Source: Arcicella sp038230735
Lineage (GTDB): Bacteria > Bacteroidota > Bacteroidia > Cytophagales > Spirosomataceae
Direction: 5' to 3'
DNA length: 64,000 nt
Assembly: GCA_038230735.1 (NCBI GenBank)
Contig: JBBRMR010000002.1
Coordinates: 97,501 to 161,500 of the forward strand
The translations under genes and the position numbers were made by a program. Numbering within the stretch: the first letter of the stretch is position 1; each line of letters starts with the position of its first letter. Positions 1 through 7,342 of the stretch are shown in pieces. The notes under the pieces were generated by a model. That model was not told the DNA's origin and ran no database searches. It saw only the letters and a program-made list of their open reading frames with translations.

Positions 1-78
1 TTTGGTCATTCTGTCGAACAACCACGGGGGAATACTACCACCCATTAAAGCCAAATCTGCCGCACCTGAACGTTTCAT
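1..78 (-). CDS. DUF763 domain protein, N-terminal 26 codons only
   Basis: Reading the minus strand from an ATG at 78 gives an open frame to the window edge. It begins MKRSGAADLALMGG and continues into IPPWLFDRMTK, which matches the characteristic start of DUF763 proteins (M-[KR]-R-[ST]-G-x-A-D-L, then P-x-W-L-F-x-R-M). The function of DUF763 is not established. The gene begins two bases past the stop of the preceding minus-strand gene, so it is probably the last visible member of that operon. The rest lies outside the window. Confidence 0.72.
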   Translation of the reverse strand, partial: MKRSGAADLALMGGSIPPWLFDRMTK

Positions 79-80
79 AA

Positions 81-491
81 TTAAGAGATTAGATACGATT
101 CCTTGATATAATTGAAAATCTTTACGTTGAGTTGTTGGGTATTTTGTAAACGAATAATGCCCTCATATTTACTGTTCCATAGACTACATTTATAAAGCTG
201 TTCATCTTCTATGGGTTCGGTGGAATAAAATTTAACTTCAAGGAATTTTGTCATAGGTTTTACTACAAAAAAGGTCTTATTTTTTACAAATACAATACAA
301 TTTTTGGTCGCACTAACCGCCACATTATCCCAAGTAGAAATCTTCTGAAAAAGCTCATCAAACACTAAAACTACCTCATCGGGTTTATCCGCAAAAAGGT
401 CATCCATTGATACTTCGGCACAATAATGCCAAGCATTTATGTTTCTTAATTGCCGATTACATTTGGGACAAATGGCTATTTCGTTATTCAA
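81..491 (-). CDS. DUF5655 domain protein with an N-terminal zinc-ribbon-like motif
   Basis: A 136-residue soluble protein. Residues 8-24 hold CPKCNRQLRNINAWHYC, a CxxC plus C pattern that could bind a metal. The remainder resembles the DUF5655 fold (a conserved 'F..I...G' type alpha/beta domain often found in small bacterial proteins of unknown function). Its first 8 bases overlap the end of the glycosylase gene upstream and it ends two bases before the DUF763 start, so the three are almost certainly co-transcribed. No catalytic residues can be named and no function is claimed. Confidence 0.7.
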   Translation of the reverse strand: MNNEIAICPKCNRQLRNINAWHYCAEVSMDDLFADKPDEVVLVFDELFQKISTWDNVAVSATKNCIVFVKNKTFFVVKPMTKFLEVKFYSTEPIEDEQLYKCSLWNSKYEGIIRLQNTQQLNVKIFNYIKESYLIS

Positions 492-1101
492 TTTTTCTTT
501 TATTAAATTCCTTCCAAGCCAATAAATATCTGACTACCAATGATTTATGCTCGCCCCAAGCAATTGAAATATCTATCATTTGAGCTTTCAATTTTACATT
601 TGGGTTCAAATTATACAACTTCACCATGATTTCTTTCAAATGAAAATCATCATAAGGAAAAACATTTGGGCGTTGGAGCGTGTAAAGCAAAATCATATCA
701 ATTGTCCATTTTCCAATGCCTTTGATGGAAGATAATTGTTCGATTATTTCGTTATCAGTTAAGTTTTGCCAATCAATAATTTGATTCTTAAAAAACTCCA
801 AAACCCCTAAAACTGTTTCGTATTTATTGGCAGAAAGTTTTATATTAACAATTGATTTTTCTTCCAATTTTTCAAAATTATCAATCGTAAAGATTTGAAT
901 TTCAGCTAATTGAAGCATTTTCTCGAAAATCTTCTTCGTGCTTCGATAATGAATTTGTTGTTCCAAAATACAACTCATCAAATCATGGAAAACTTCATTC
1001 GTACTTGCGATAATTGGCTCAGGAATTTGGGCAATGATGTTTGCCAAAATTGGGTCTGATTTGGATAAAAACTGTTGGGGTGAAAGGTTCATGGTTGGCA
1101 T
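484..1101 (-). CDS. DNA-3-methyladenine glycosylase, AlkA/HhH-GPD superfamily
   Basis: A 205-residue HhH-GPD base-excision glycosylase, predicted to remove alkylated purines from DNA in the cytoplasm. The helix-hairpin-helix is visible at about residues 123-134 (SIKGIGKWTIDM), followed by the FPYDDFHLK segment. Asp152 aligns with the catalytic aspartate of AlkA (LPDDYL in E. coli). There is no FCL-type iron-sulphur cluster and no N-terminal Ada domain, so this is the short stand-alone form common in Bacteroidota. The start is the first ATG; a second ATG three codons in is also possible. It overlaps the following DUF5655 gene and lies 13 bases after the DUF1905 gene. With the ada-type gene at 31.4-32.3 kb broken, this is the only intact alkylation-repair enzyme visible here. 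Confidence 0.88.
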   Translation of the reverse strand: MPTMNLSPQQFLSKSDPILANIIAQIPEPIIASTNEVFHDLMSCILEQQIHYRSTKKIFEKMLQLAEIQIFTIDNFEKLEEKSIVNIKLSANKYETVLGVLEFFKNQIIDWQNLTDNEIIEQLSSIKGIGKWTIDMILLYTLQRPNVFPYDDFHLKEIMVKLYNLNPNVKLKAQMIDISIAWGEHKSLVVRYLLAWKEFNKRKIE

Positions 1102-1114
1102 TTTATTTCAAAAA

Positions 1115-1594
1115 CTACTCTAATCTTTTCGGTCTTGGTTTGTCAGCATTGTTTATCAGTTGAATGGTCTTGGTAATTTGCCTGTCAATATCCTTAATTT
1201 TATTGATTTGGTGAATGACATTTCTCTTTTTGCCCATCGTCAATTTCTCAAATTTATCTTTCAAATATTCATCTTGTTCAATCACTACTTCCAAAACTTC
1301 GGGCATATCAACGCCCAAGGGATTTGGGTCTTCCGAAAGCTCAAATAAAATACTATCCCCCACACTTTTATGTAATGGTTTCAATTTTTCAGCTGATAAA
1401 ATAATAAAAAAATTACCATCGCCCAAATGATTAAGTCCACATTGAAATTGGACTTTGCTATCAAGGGTACAGATAAATCGGGTGTGTCTTTTATGCTCAA
1501 ATATATCAACAACGGAAGAAAGAATGGTTAAATAAAAGTACCCACCCTTTCGTTTTTCTAATTGTGAAATTGTTTGTTGTTCTTGATATACCAT
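1115..1594 (-). CDS. DUF1905 / YdeI-OmpD-associated family protein
   Basis: A 159-residue protein with two recognisable parts. Residues about 20-95 resemble DUF1905 (beta-rich, with a central 'FxIxLSAEKLKPL...GDxIxFEL' pattern). Residues about 105-147 resemble the YdeI 'bacteriocin-protection' tail (FEKLTMGKKRNVIHQINKI...R...T...L). YdeI homologues have been linked to bacteriocin or peptide resistance, but the biochemical role is unknown. It is the first gene of the minus-strand run that leads to the glycosylase, DUF5655 and DUF763 genes. Confidence 0.75.
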   Translation of the reverse strand: MVYQEQQTISQLEKRKGGYFYLTILSSVVDIFEHKRHTRFICTLDSKVQFQCGLNHLGDGNFFIILSAEKLKPLHKSVGDSILFELSEDPNPLGVDMPEVLEVVIEQDEYLKDKFEKLTMGKKRNVIHQINKIKDIDRQITKTIQLINNADKPRPKRLE

Positions 1595-1620
1595 TATTTC
1601 TTATATTTTTTGGAAATTTA

Positions 1621-1650
1621 CGGAAATCGTCCTTCACAAGGACTACTTCC
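1621..1650. repeat. Intergenic hairpin repeat, copy 1
   Basis: A 30-base element with half-palindromes GGAAATCGTCCTT (1622-1634) and AAGGACTACTTCC (1638-1650). It matches a second copy at 2497-2526 with only a few differences. The two copies flank the broken DUF2461 gene. It may act as a weak terminator or be a small interspersed repeat. Confidence 0.6.
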
Positions 1651-1691
1651 ATACCTTTTTCGTAAATCGTAGTTGAACCATATTCCCAAAA

Positions 1692-2347
1692 CTATTCTCC
1701 CACAATCGCAATATCTAAAAACTCAAAAAAAGGCAAAGCTTCACGGTATATTTCAGCGATTTTATCCGCAAAATCTGGGGACATTACTTCTGCATCGGAA
1801 AAAGATTTATGGACAATATAGTTCTTCAATTTCAATAATTCAATGTTTGGATTGTCTTCATCGTAGCCTTTTGGTGGTCTGATGAGCGTATCACCCGTAA
1901 TTTTTCCAAACATATCCTTGAAACTCGGCTTACCGATAATTTTATGAAGTTCGGAACTGTTATAATCAATTTCCTGACGAACTCTTTTCAATAACGGTGG
2001 GTCAGGTTGATAAACGCCTCCGCCAATAAAACTGCCATTGGGTTGAATGTGTAGATAAAACGGACATTTTTTATACTCCAATTCACGTTCAATCAACGAA
2101 CTAATATTGTTTTTGTAAGGGCTTTTATTCTTGGAAAATCGAACATCCCGATGAATTCTACTGGCTTATTTTTTGAGGTCTTTATCAACAATTTTGTCAA
2201 TATTTCTGATTTTGGGTAATAAAACTTCGATAAATCCAAATAATTTGCTTTGGCGGCTTCATACAAAGGTCGGTTAATTTCAAACCAGGGCTTGTTGTTG
2301 TTTTCTTCAATTTGCTTGAAAAAGTTGAGGGTTGCTTGGGTTATCAT
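1692..2347 (-). pseudogene. DUF2461 (TIGR02453) family gene, broken by a frameshift and an in-frame stop
   Basis: The gene starts at the ATG at 2347 (MITQATLNFFKQIEENNNK, a typical DUF2461 start) and reads well to AKANYLD. Family similarity then continues one frame over as FIEVLLPKI, consistent with one base lost in the A-run at 2232-2234 (T-run on the coding strand). That second frame meets TAA at 2166-2168, just before SRIHRDVRFSKNKSPYK, and then runs open to 1692 with FYLHIQPNGSFIGGGVYQP and KGYDEDNPNIELLKLK, all DUF2461 hallmarks. Two independent lesions make this a probable pseudogene. A sequencing error could explain either one alone. The family's function is unknown. Confidence 0.85.
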
Positions 2348-2490
2348 TCCTGTGGGTTTTATGTTGATATTTCGGATTAATATGTAAGGTAATTTTCTTA
2401 ATTTCAAGTTAAACAAATTTGTCCGAATTGTCATGTTGTAGAAGTCTTGGGATTGGGCAAAGTTCGTCCAAATCAAAAGCATACAATCTT

Positions 2491-2533
2491 AAAAAACGGA
2501 AGTCGTCCTTCAAAAGGACAACTTCCGTTTTTT
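2491..2533 (-). terminator. Hairpin terminator after the efflux operon; contains repeat copy 2
   Basis: A 20-base arm at 2491-2510 pairs with 2514-2533 (one mismatch), around a 3-base loop. The arm ends are A6 and T6, so either strand has a U-tract. It sits just beyond the stop of the DHA2 transporter. Its core CGGAAGTCGTCCTTC repeats the element at 1621-1650. Confidence 0.8.
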
Positions 2534-2540
2534 GTTTACC

Positions 2541-4127
2541 CTAATGTGTCGCCCCAAGATCAACGGTTTCGCCTTTTTTAATTTTGGCAAAAAATACCAA
2601 GGGCAAGCAAACCGCACAGATAATTCCTACCACTAAAAATCCTTCGGCATAACTCAAAATAGCTGATTGTGATGAAACAACGCCTTCCATTGCTCCCATT
2701 GCCATTTTTTGGGCTTCTTCCAAGGTTTTTCCTTGGCTCTGAAAACCTTTGACCATTCCAAAAAAACGTTCGTTGGCTTCTGGATTATACAGCGTAATGT
2801 TACTCATCAAATCGTTTCGGTGAGTGGCAAATCGGCGAGTAAGAAATGTGTTTGTAACCGCAAGTCCAACTGCCCCGCCCAAAAGTCGCATCATGTTTGA
2901 TAATCCCGAGGCTTGTGCAATATCGTTGCCTCGCAAACCCGCCAACGTAAGCCCAGCCACGGGAACGAAAATAAATCCGAACCCAAAACCACGAATCATT
3001 TGAGGCCAAAACCAGTCCCATTCGCCCGACTGCCCCGTTGCCAAAAAGTAAGTAATGACTTCGTAACCAATTATTGCTGAGAAACCAATGACCACCAAGA
3101 TTTTTGGACTAATTCCTTTTTGGAGTAAAGTTGCATTAACGCCCATCAACATTCCCGTCAGAAACGAACTCGGTAAGATTAATAGTCCAGTTCGGGTGGC
3201 GTTCCAACCCAAAAATCCTTGTACAAAAACGGGATAAAGAAATACCGAAACGTAAATGGCGACCCCAAAAGCGGCATTTAAAACACAGCCAATAATCACA
3301 TTTCTGTTTTTAAGAATGCGTAAATCTACCACGGGATTTTTCGCTTTAAATTCTCGAATAACAAAAGAAAAAATACCCGTTACTGCCAAAATGAAGCAAG
3401 TAAGTACAAACTGACTGTTGAACCAGTCTTTGCGTTCGCCTTCTTCCAAAACTAACTGCAAACTTCCGATTCCTACTATCAAAAATAAGATTCCCCAGTA
3501 ATCAATCTTGCCTTTGAGCGGTGATTTTGTGCCTTTAATGTACTTCCAAGAAAGAAAAGTAGCAATTATCCCGATGGGAACGTTCACGTAAAAAATCCAA
3601 CCCCACGAAAAATTATCAGTCAGATACCCACCAACAACGGGTCCCAAAGTAGGTCCCATCACGATGCCCGCCCCAAAAATTCCGTTGGCTTTATCCACTT
3701 CTTCGGGCGGGAATGTTTCTACCAATACTGTTTGGGCAGTTGCCAATAAAGCACCTCCGCCAATTCCTTGTACAAACCGCCAAAAAACCAGCATGTAAAT
3801 TGAACTGGACGCTCCACATAAAAAAGAAGCAATCGTAAACAAAATTACCGAAGCCGTGAAATATACTTTTCGACCAAAAATATCGCTTAAAAAGCCCGTA
3901 AGCGGAATAATGATGATATTTGAAATGGCGTAAGCCGTAATCACCCAAGCGGTTTCTTCGATGGTTGCCCCCAAATTTCCAGCAATTTGTCGGGTGGCTA
4001 CGTTCACAATCGACGTGTCAATCAATTCCATGATGGCACACGTAATCACGGTTATAGTAATGAGCCATTTTCTTGCACCCACTTCATACGTAGGGGCTTG
4101 TATGGGTTGCGTAAGTGTGTTTTCCAT
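2541..4127 (-). CDS. DHA2-family MFS drug transporter (EmrB/QacA type)
   Basis: A 528-residue inner-membrane protein, the usual length for a 14-segment DHA2 proton antiporter. Evenly spaced hydrophobic stretches run through the protein. The motif A loop is visible (LTGFLSDIFGRKVYFT, about residues 75-90), as is a motif C-like GPTLGPVVGGYL (about 155-170). It is the energised inner-membrane component of a tripartite pump. Its start codon overlaps the stop of the HlyD-family adaptor by one base (ATGA-type coupling). Substrate cannot be read from sequence. It is the last gene of the TetR-TolC-HlyD-EmrB operon and is followed by a strong hairpin. Confidence 0.92.
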   Translation of the reverse strand: MENTLTQPIQAPTYEVGARKWLITITVITCAIMELIDTSIVNVATRQIAGNLGATIEETAWVITAYAISNIIIIPLTGFLSDIFGRKVYFTASVILFTIASFLCGASSSIYMLVFWRFVQGIGGGALLATAQTVLVETFPPEEVDKANGIFGAGIVMGPTLGPVVGGYLTDNFSWGWIFYVNVPIGIIATFLSWKYIKGTKSPLKGKIDYWGILFLIVGIGSLQLVLEEGERKDWFNSQFVLTCFILAVTGIFSFVIREFKAKNPVVDLRILKNRNVIIGCVLNAAFGVAIYVSVFLYPVFVQGFLGWNATRTGLLILPSSFLTGMLMGVNATLLQKGISPKILVVIGFSAIIGYEVITYFLATGQSGEWDWFWPQMIRGFGFGFIFVPVAGLTLAGLRGNDIAQASGLSNMMRLLGGAVGLAVTNTFLTRRFATHRNDLMSNITLYNPEANERFFGMVKGFQSQGKTLEEAQKMAMGAMEGVVSSQSAILSYAEGFLVVGIICAVCLPLVFFAKIKKGETVDLGATH

Positions 4128-5206
4128 TATTTTTCAGTTAAAATTTTCACGGCTACACTCATGCCCGCACGTAAAGGGAAATTAGCATTTTTTGCTTCCG
4201 TTAAAACGATTTTTACGGGAATTCTTTGGGTAACTTTTACAAAATTTCCAGTAGCATTATCGGGAGGCAATAATGAAAATTTAGCTCCCGTAGCTTGTGA
4301 AAACGACTCAATTCTACCCTTGAAAACTTGGTCTTTGTAGGCATCTACCTCAACGTCAGCCACTTGTCCAATTCTCATCTTGGCAATTTGCGTTTCTTTG
4401 AAATTTGCCACTATCCAAATTTTCTTATTATTGGTAATCGCCATCAAAGGTTGTCCGATGGCTACCACTTGTCCTTTCTGCACATTTTTCTTGGAAATCA
4501 CACCACTCGCAGGAGCTTTTATTTCGCAATAAGACAATTGTAATCTTGCCATTTCCAAATTGCTTTCGGCTTGTTTGATGCCCAATTCTGCCAAAGCGAT
4601 GCTGTTTTGAGTAGTATTTACGCTTGATTTTGTCGTAGCAATTTGTGAATCAGCCGCTTCAATTTGTTTCTGCAAAGCCGATACCTGTCCTTCGGCGATT
4701 CTTAATTGAGCTTCGGCGGCATCTTTATCGGCTTGGATTCCCTCAAATTGTTGTTGAGTAGCGGATTTTTGTTCCAACAAAATTTTGAAACGTTCATAGT
4801 TTTTACTGGTAACATTTACCCGAACTTTGGCGGCTTCAACGCCCGCTTTTGCCGATGCCAAATTGGCTTCCACGGCTCTCGAATTGGCAGAAACGGAGTT
4901 GATACTCGTGGTAACCGTTCCCTTATTACTCTTTGCCAAAGCTACGCTTTCTTTGGCAATTGCCACGGATACTTCGGCTTGTTGGGTGGCAATTTTATAT
5001 ACGGCATCATCTAATTTTACGAGTAAATCGCCTTCCTTAACCACTTGATTATCAGCTACTAAAACTTTCGAAACCGTACCGTTTGCTTTCGGAATAACGG
5101 GGCTAATATCGGTTTCTATTTGGGCGTTGTCGGTTTCTTCGTTGCCTGAACAACTCATTAAAAGAATGCTGAATGCAATGATTGCTAATGTAAGTATTTT
5201 TTTCAT
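4127..5206 (-). CDS. HlyD/EmrA-family periplasmic adaptor of an efflux pump
   Basis: A 359-residue membrane-fusion protein. The N-terminus MKKILTLAIIAFSILLMSCSG ends in a lipobox (LLMSC), so it is probably a lipoprotein. A biotinyl-lipoyl half-motif appears at about 40-70 (VSKVLVADNQVVKEGDLLVKLDD), then a long Ala/Glu/Gln-rich coiled coil (about 75-220), then the second lipoyl half (IKAPASGVISKKNVQKGQVV) and a beta-barrel domain. It bridges the DHA2 transporter and the TolC-type channel encoded immediately either side. Confidence 0.92.
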   Translation of the reverse strand: MKKILTLAIIAFSILLMSCSGNEETDNAQIETDISPVIPKANGTVSKVLVADNQVVKEGDLLVKLDDAVYKIATQQAEVSVAIAKESVALAKSNKGTVTTSINSVSANSRAVEANLASAKAGVEAAKVRVNVTSKNYERFKILLEQKSATQQQFEGIQADKDAAEAQLRIAEGQVSALQKQIEAADSQIATTKSSVNTTQNSIALAELGIKQAESNLEMARLQLSYCEIKAPASGVISKKNVQKGQVVAIGQPLMAITNNKKIWIVANFKETQIAKMRIGQVADVEVDAYKDQVFKGRIESFSQATGAKFSLLPPDNATGNFVKVTQRIPVKIVLTEAKNANFPLRAGMSVAVKILTEK

Positions 5207-5212
5207 CTTGAA

Positions 5213-6535
5213 TTAATTTTGATTGGTTGATTTTAATAATTTTCTATACGCCAATTCAGCATTGGCGATGGCGGTTGTTTGGTTGATTTGGGCTTGAATG
5301 AGTTGATTATTTGCCGTTAAAAACTCGGTGGCGGTGCTGGTGTTGTTGGCTAATTTGTTTCGTTCCAGTCGCAGATTTTCGGTGGCTTGTTCAATCGCTT
5401 TTTGGGCGTTCACAATCTTTTGTTTGGCTTGCAGGTAATTGTTGTAATCAGCATTGACTTCCAACATAATTCCCTCCTTGGCTTGCTCGTAAACTTTGTT
5501 GAGTTTAGAGATTGAAAAAGCACTTTCACGCAATTTTTCTTTGTTGGTAAAAAGCTCAGAAATGTTCCAATTAAAGAAAACACCCACATCCCAAGTACCT
5601 GTAATTTTGGCTTCATTCGGGAAAAGTCTTTGATTGGGCATATCGTAATTTAGCCTTCCGCCCGCACTCAACGTAGGTAAATAATTGCTGTACGTGATTT
5701 TTCGAGCCAAATCCGCTTGTTTTTGACGAATACCCAAGCCTTTTAATTCGGGACGATTGCTGAGGGCTTTACCCGTAAACAATTCCTGCGAATCCAGTTG
5801 AGATTCACGCAAAGGCAAGGTTTCGGGGAGTTCGATTTTCGTAGTAGTTTCCAGACCCGTCAATAAACAAAGGTTGTAATTGAGTAGATTTTGGGTATTG
5901 GTAACATCAATTAGGCTTGATTCGAGATTTGTGATGCCCAAATCAATTTTCAAGACATCATTTTTTAAGACAACGCCTTGCTTCTCAAAATTCTCTAAAT
6001 CCTTTTTCTGACTTTTTAAAGATTCGATGTTGGCTTTCAATAATTTTTGGGTTTCGATAACCGTGAATAAGTTATACCAAAGTGTAGTAATGGTGTAAGA
6101 AACGTCCAATTTACTTTTTTCGATGTCAAAAAAAAGAGCCTGTTTTTCGTAATCTTGCATCTTAATTCCATCTTGCACCTTACCACCAGCATAGATTAAT
6201 TGCCTCAATGTCAAAGAGTTATAAGATTGATTCAAGATTTGAGGATTAAGCGTAACCTCGCCCGTGGGAAACGCCACTCGAAACGGTGTAATGTTGTCGC
6301 TGATGCGAATGTAGCTCAAATTAAGCCCAACTTGTGGCAGTTTAGCATCCACCGCTTGTTGCATTTTTGACTGCAAAATTTGCTGCTGAATGTTGTCAAT
6401 TTGGAGTTGTTTGCTCTGCGAAAGCCCCAATTTGATGGCTTCGGTGAGGTCGAGAGTTTGTTTTTGTTGGGCAAAACAGTTCAGGAGTGGAATCATCCAA
6501 CATACTAATAGTAGTTTTATTTTGGAATGGTACAT
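5213..6535 (-). CDS. TolC-family outer-membrane efflux protein
   Basis: A 440-residue secreted protein with an N-terminal signal sequence ending near CFAQ. The body is alpha-helical and rich in Gln/Asn/Leu, with the two-fold repeat of OEP domains (first about 25-220, second about 240-435, each starting with a 'L.EAI..GL..S' or 'RPEL..L' pattern). It should form the trimeric exit duct of the pump. Only six bases separate it from the HlyD gene, and it is the first structural gene after tetR. The spacer between tetR and this gene holds a candidate operator. Confidence 0.9.
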   Translation of the reverse strand: MYHSKIKLLLVCWMIPLLNCFAQQKQTLDLTEAIKLGLSQSKQLQIDNIQQQILQSKMQQAVDAKLPQVGLNLSYIRISDNITPFRVAFPTGEVTLNPQILNQSYNSLTLRQLIYAGGKVQDGIKMQDYEKQALFFDIEKSKLDVSYTITTLWYNLFTVIETQKLLKANIESLKSQKKDLENFEKQGVVLKNDVLKIDLGITNLESSLIDVTNTQNLLNYNLCLLTGLETTTKIELPETLPLRESQLDSQELFTGKALSNRPELKGLGIRQKQADLARKITYSNYLPTLSAGGRLNYDMPNQRLFPNEAKITGTWDVGVFFNWNISELFTNKEKLRESAFSISKLNKVYEQAKEGIMLEVNADYNNYLQAKQKIVNAQKAIEQATENLRLERNKLANNTSTATEFLTANNQLIQAQINQTTAIANAELAYRKLLKSTNQN

Positions 6536-6572
6536 AATGATTTATTTTAATAATTGAATATAAATCATAAAC

Positions 6573-6585
6573 TGACCATTAGTCA
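6573..6585. promoter_or_regulatory. Candidate TetR operator
   Basis: TGACCATTAGTCA is an inverted repeat, TGAC-N5-GTCA, in the 65-base spacer between tetR and tolC. TGAC-N5-GTCA is a common form for TetR/AcrR operators in Bacteroidota efflux loci. The assignment rests on position and symmetry only. Confidence 0.45.
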
Positions 6586-6600
6586 TTTTTGTTTAAAAAA

Positions 6601-7221
6601 TTATTTTTTTATCCCATTTATTAAAATCTGGACATAGCTTTCTAATAAATCTTGTTCCGAAATGTTCATATTTTCCTGCATATTTTTTCCTCTAATTTTT
6701 ATTACCTGATGAATCCCGATGGTCATTCCCCACATACAAACCGTAAAATGAAATGGATTTATATTAGGGTTCATTAGTCCATCTGTTTGGGCTTTTTGGG
6801 TAATTTCGACCACTAAATTCGTTATATCGTTGCTGATAGCTTGCAGTTCGGACGTTTCAGTTAGCTGAGAGTTCGCCTCATACAGAGAAACCAAATCATA
6901 TTGTAAAGGATTGGTTTTAAAGAGATTATAATTGGCGTATATGATACTTTTGAGTTGCTCAACGGGGTTTTCGGTAGTAGAAACGGCAGCCTTAAACGAT
7001 TCAAACAACGCAATTCTTGCCTTCAAAGTAAGGGTAGCCAAAATCTCTTCTTTGCTTTTGAAGTATAGATAAATCGTTCCTTTGGCAAGTTGCGTTTCGT
7101 GGGCAATTAAATCTACGTTCAAGCCATGAATACCATTGGATTGCATGATAGCTTCGGCAGCATCCAAAATTACTTGCCGTCTATTTTCTTTTTCTTGTTC
7201 TCTTCTGATTTTTGTACTCAT
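6601..7221 (-). CDS. TetR/AcrR-family transcriptional repressor of the efflux operon
   Basis: A 206-residue regulator. The N-terminal TetR DNA-binding domain spans about residues 10-60 (RRQVILDAAEAIMQSNGIHGL, then ETQLAKGTIYLYFKSKEEI, the recognition-helix signature). The C-terminal half (about 80-200) is the divergent ligand-binding helical domain. It lies in the same direction directly upstream of tolC, hlyD and the DHA2 gene, the classic arrangement in which the repressor senses a pump substrate. The ligand is unknown. Confidence 0.92.
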   Translation of the reverse strand: MSTKIRREQEKENRRQVILDAAEAIMQSNGIHGLNVDLIAHETQLAKGTIYLYFKSKEEILATLTLKARIALFESFKAAVSTTENPVEQLKSIIYANYNLFKTNPLQYDLVSLYEANSQLTETSELQAISNDITNLVVEITQKAQTDGLMNPNINPFHFTVCMWGMTIGIHQVIKIRGKNMQENMNISEQDLLESYVQILINGIKK

Positions 7222-7300
7222 AATTTTATAAACAAATAATTTCTGTCTAAAATTACAAAATTCAGTTTAATTCTTTCAAAAATAATATCTTGCTTTTTAA

Positions 7301-7335
7301 CCCTTGCAAGGGTTTTGAACGCTTGCAAGGGTTTT
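7301..7335. repeat. Intergenic palindromic repeat CCCTTGCAAGGG
   Basis: CCCTTGCAAGGG (7301-7312) followed by TTTTGAA, then a second, imperfect CGCTTGCAAGGGTTTT. The layout 'palindrome-TTTTGAA-palindrome' recurs in spirit at 36612-36644 and 59258-59274, where self-complementary words are separated by TTG. It lies just beyond the stop codon of the phosphoesterase gene at 7343 and may help terminate that transcript. Confidence 0.5.
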
Positions 7336-7342
7336 CTCAGAA

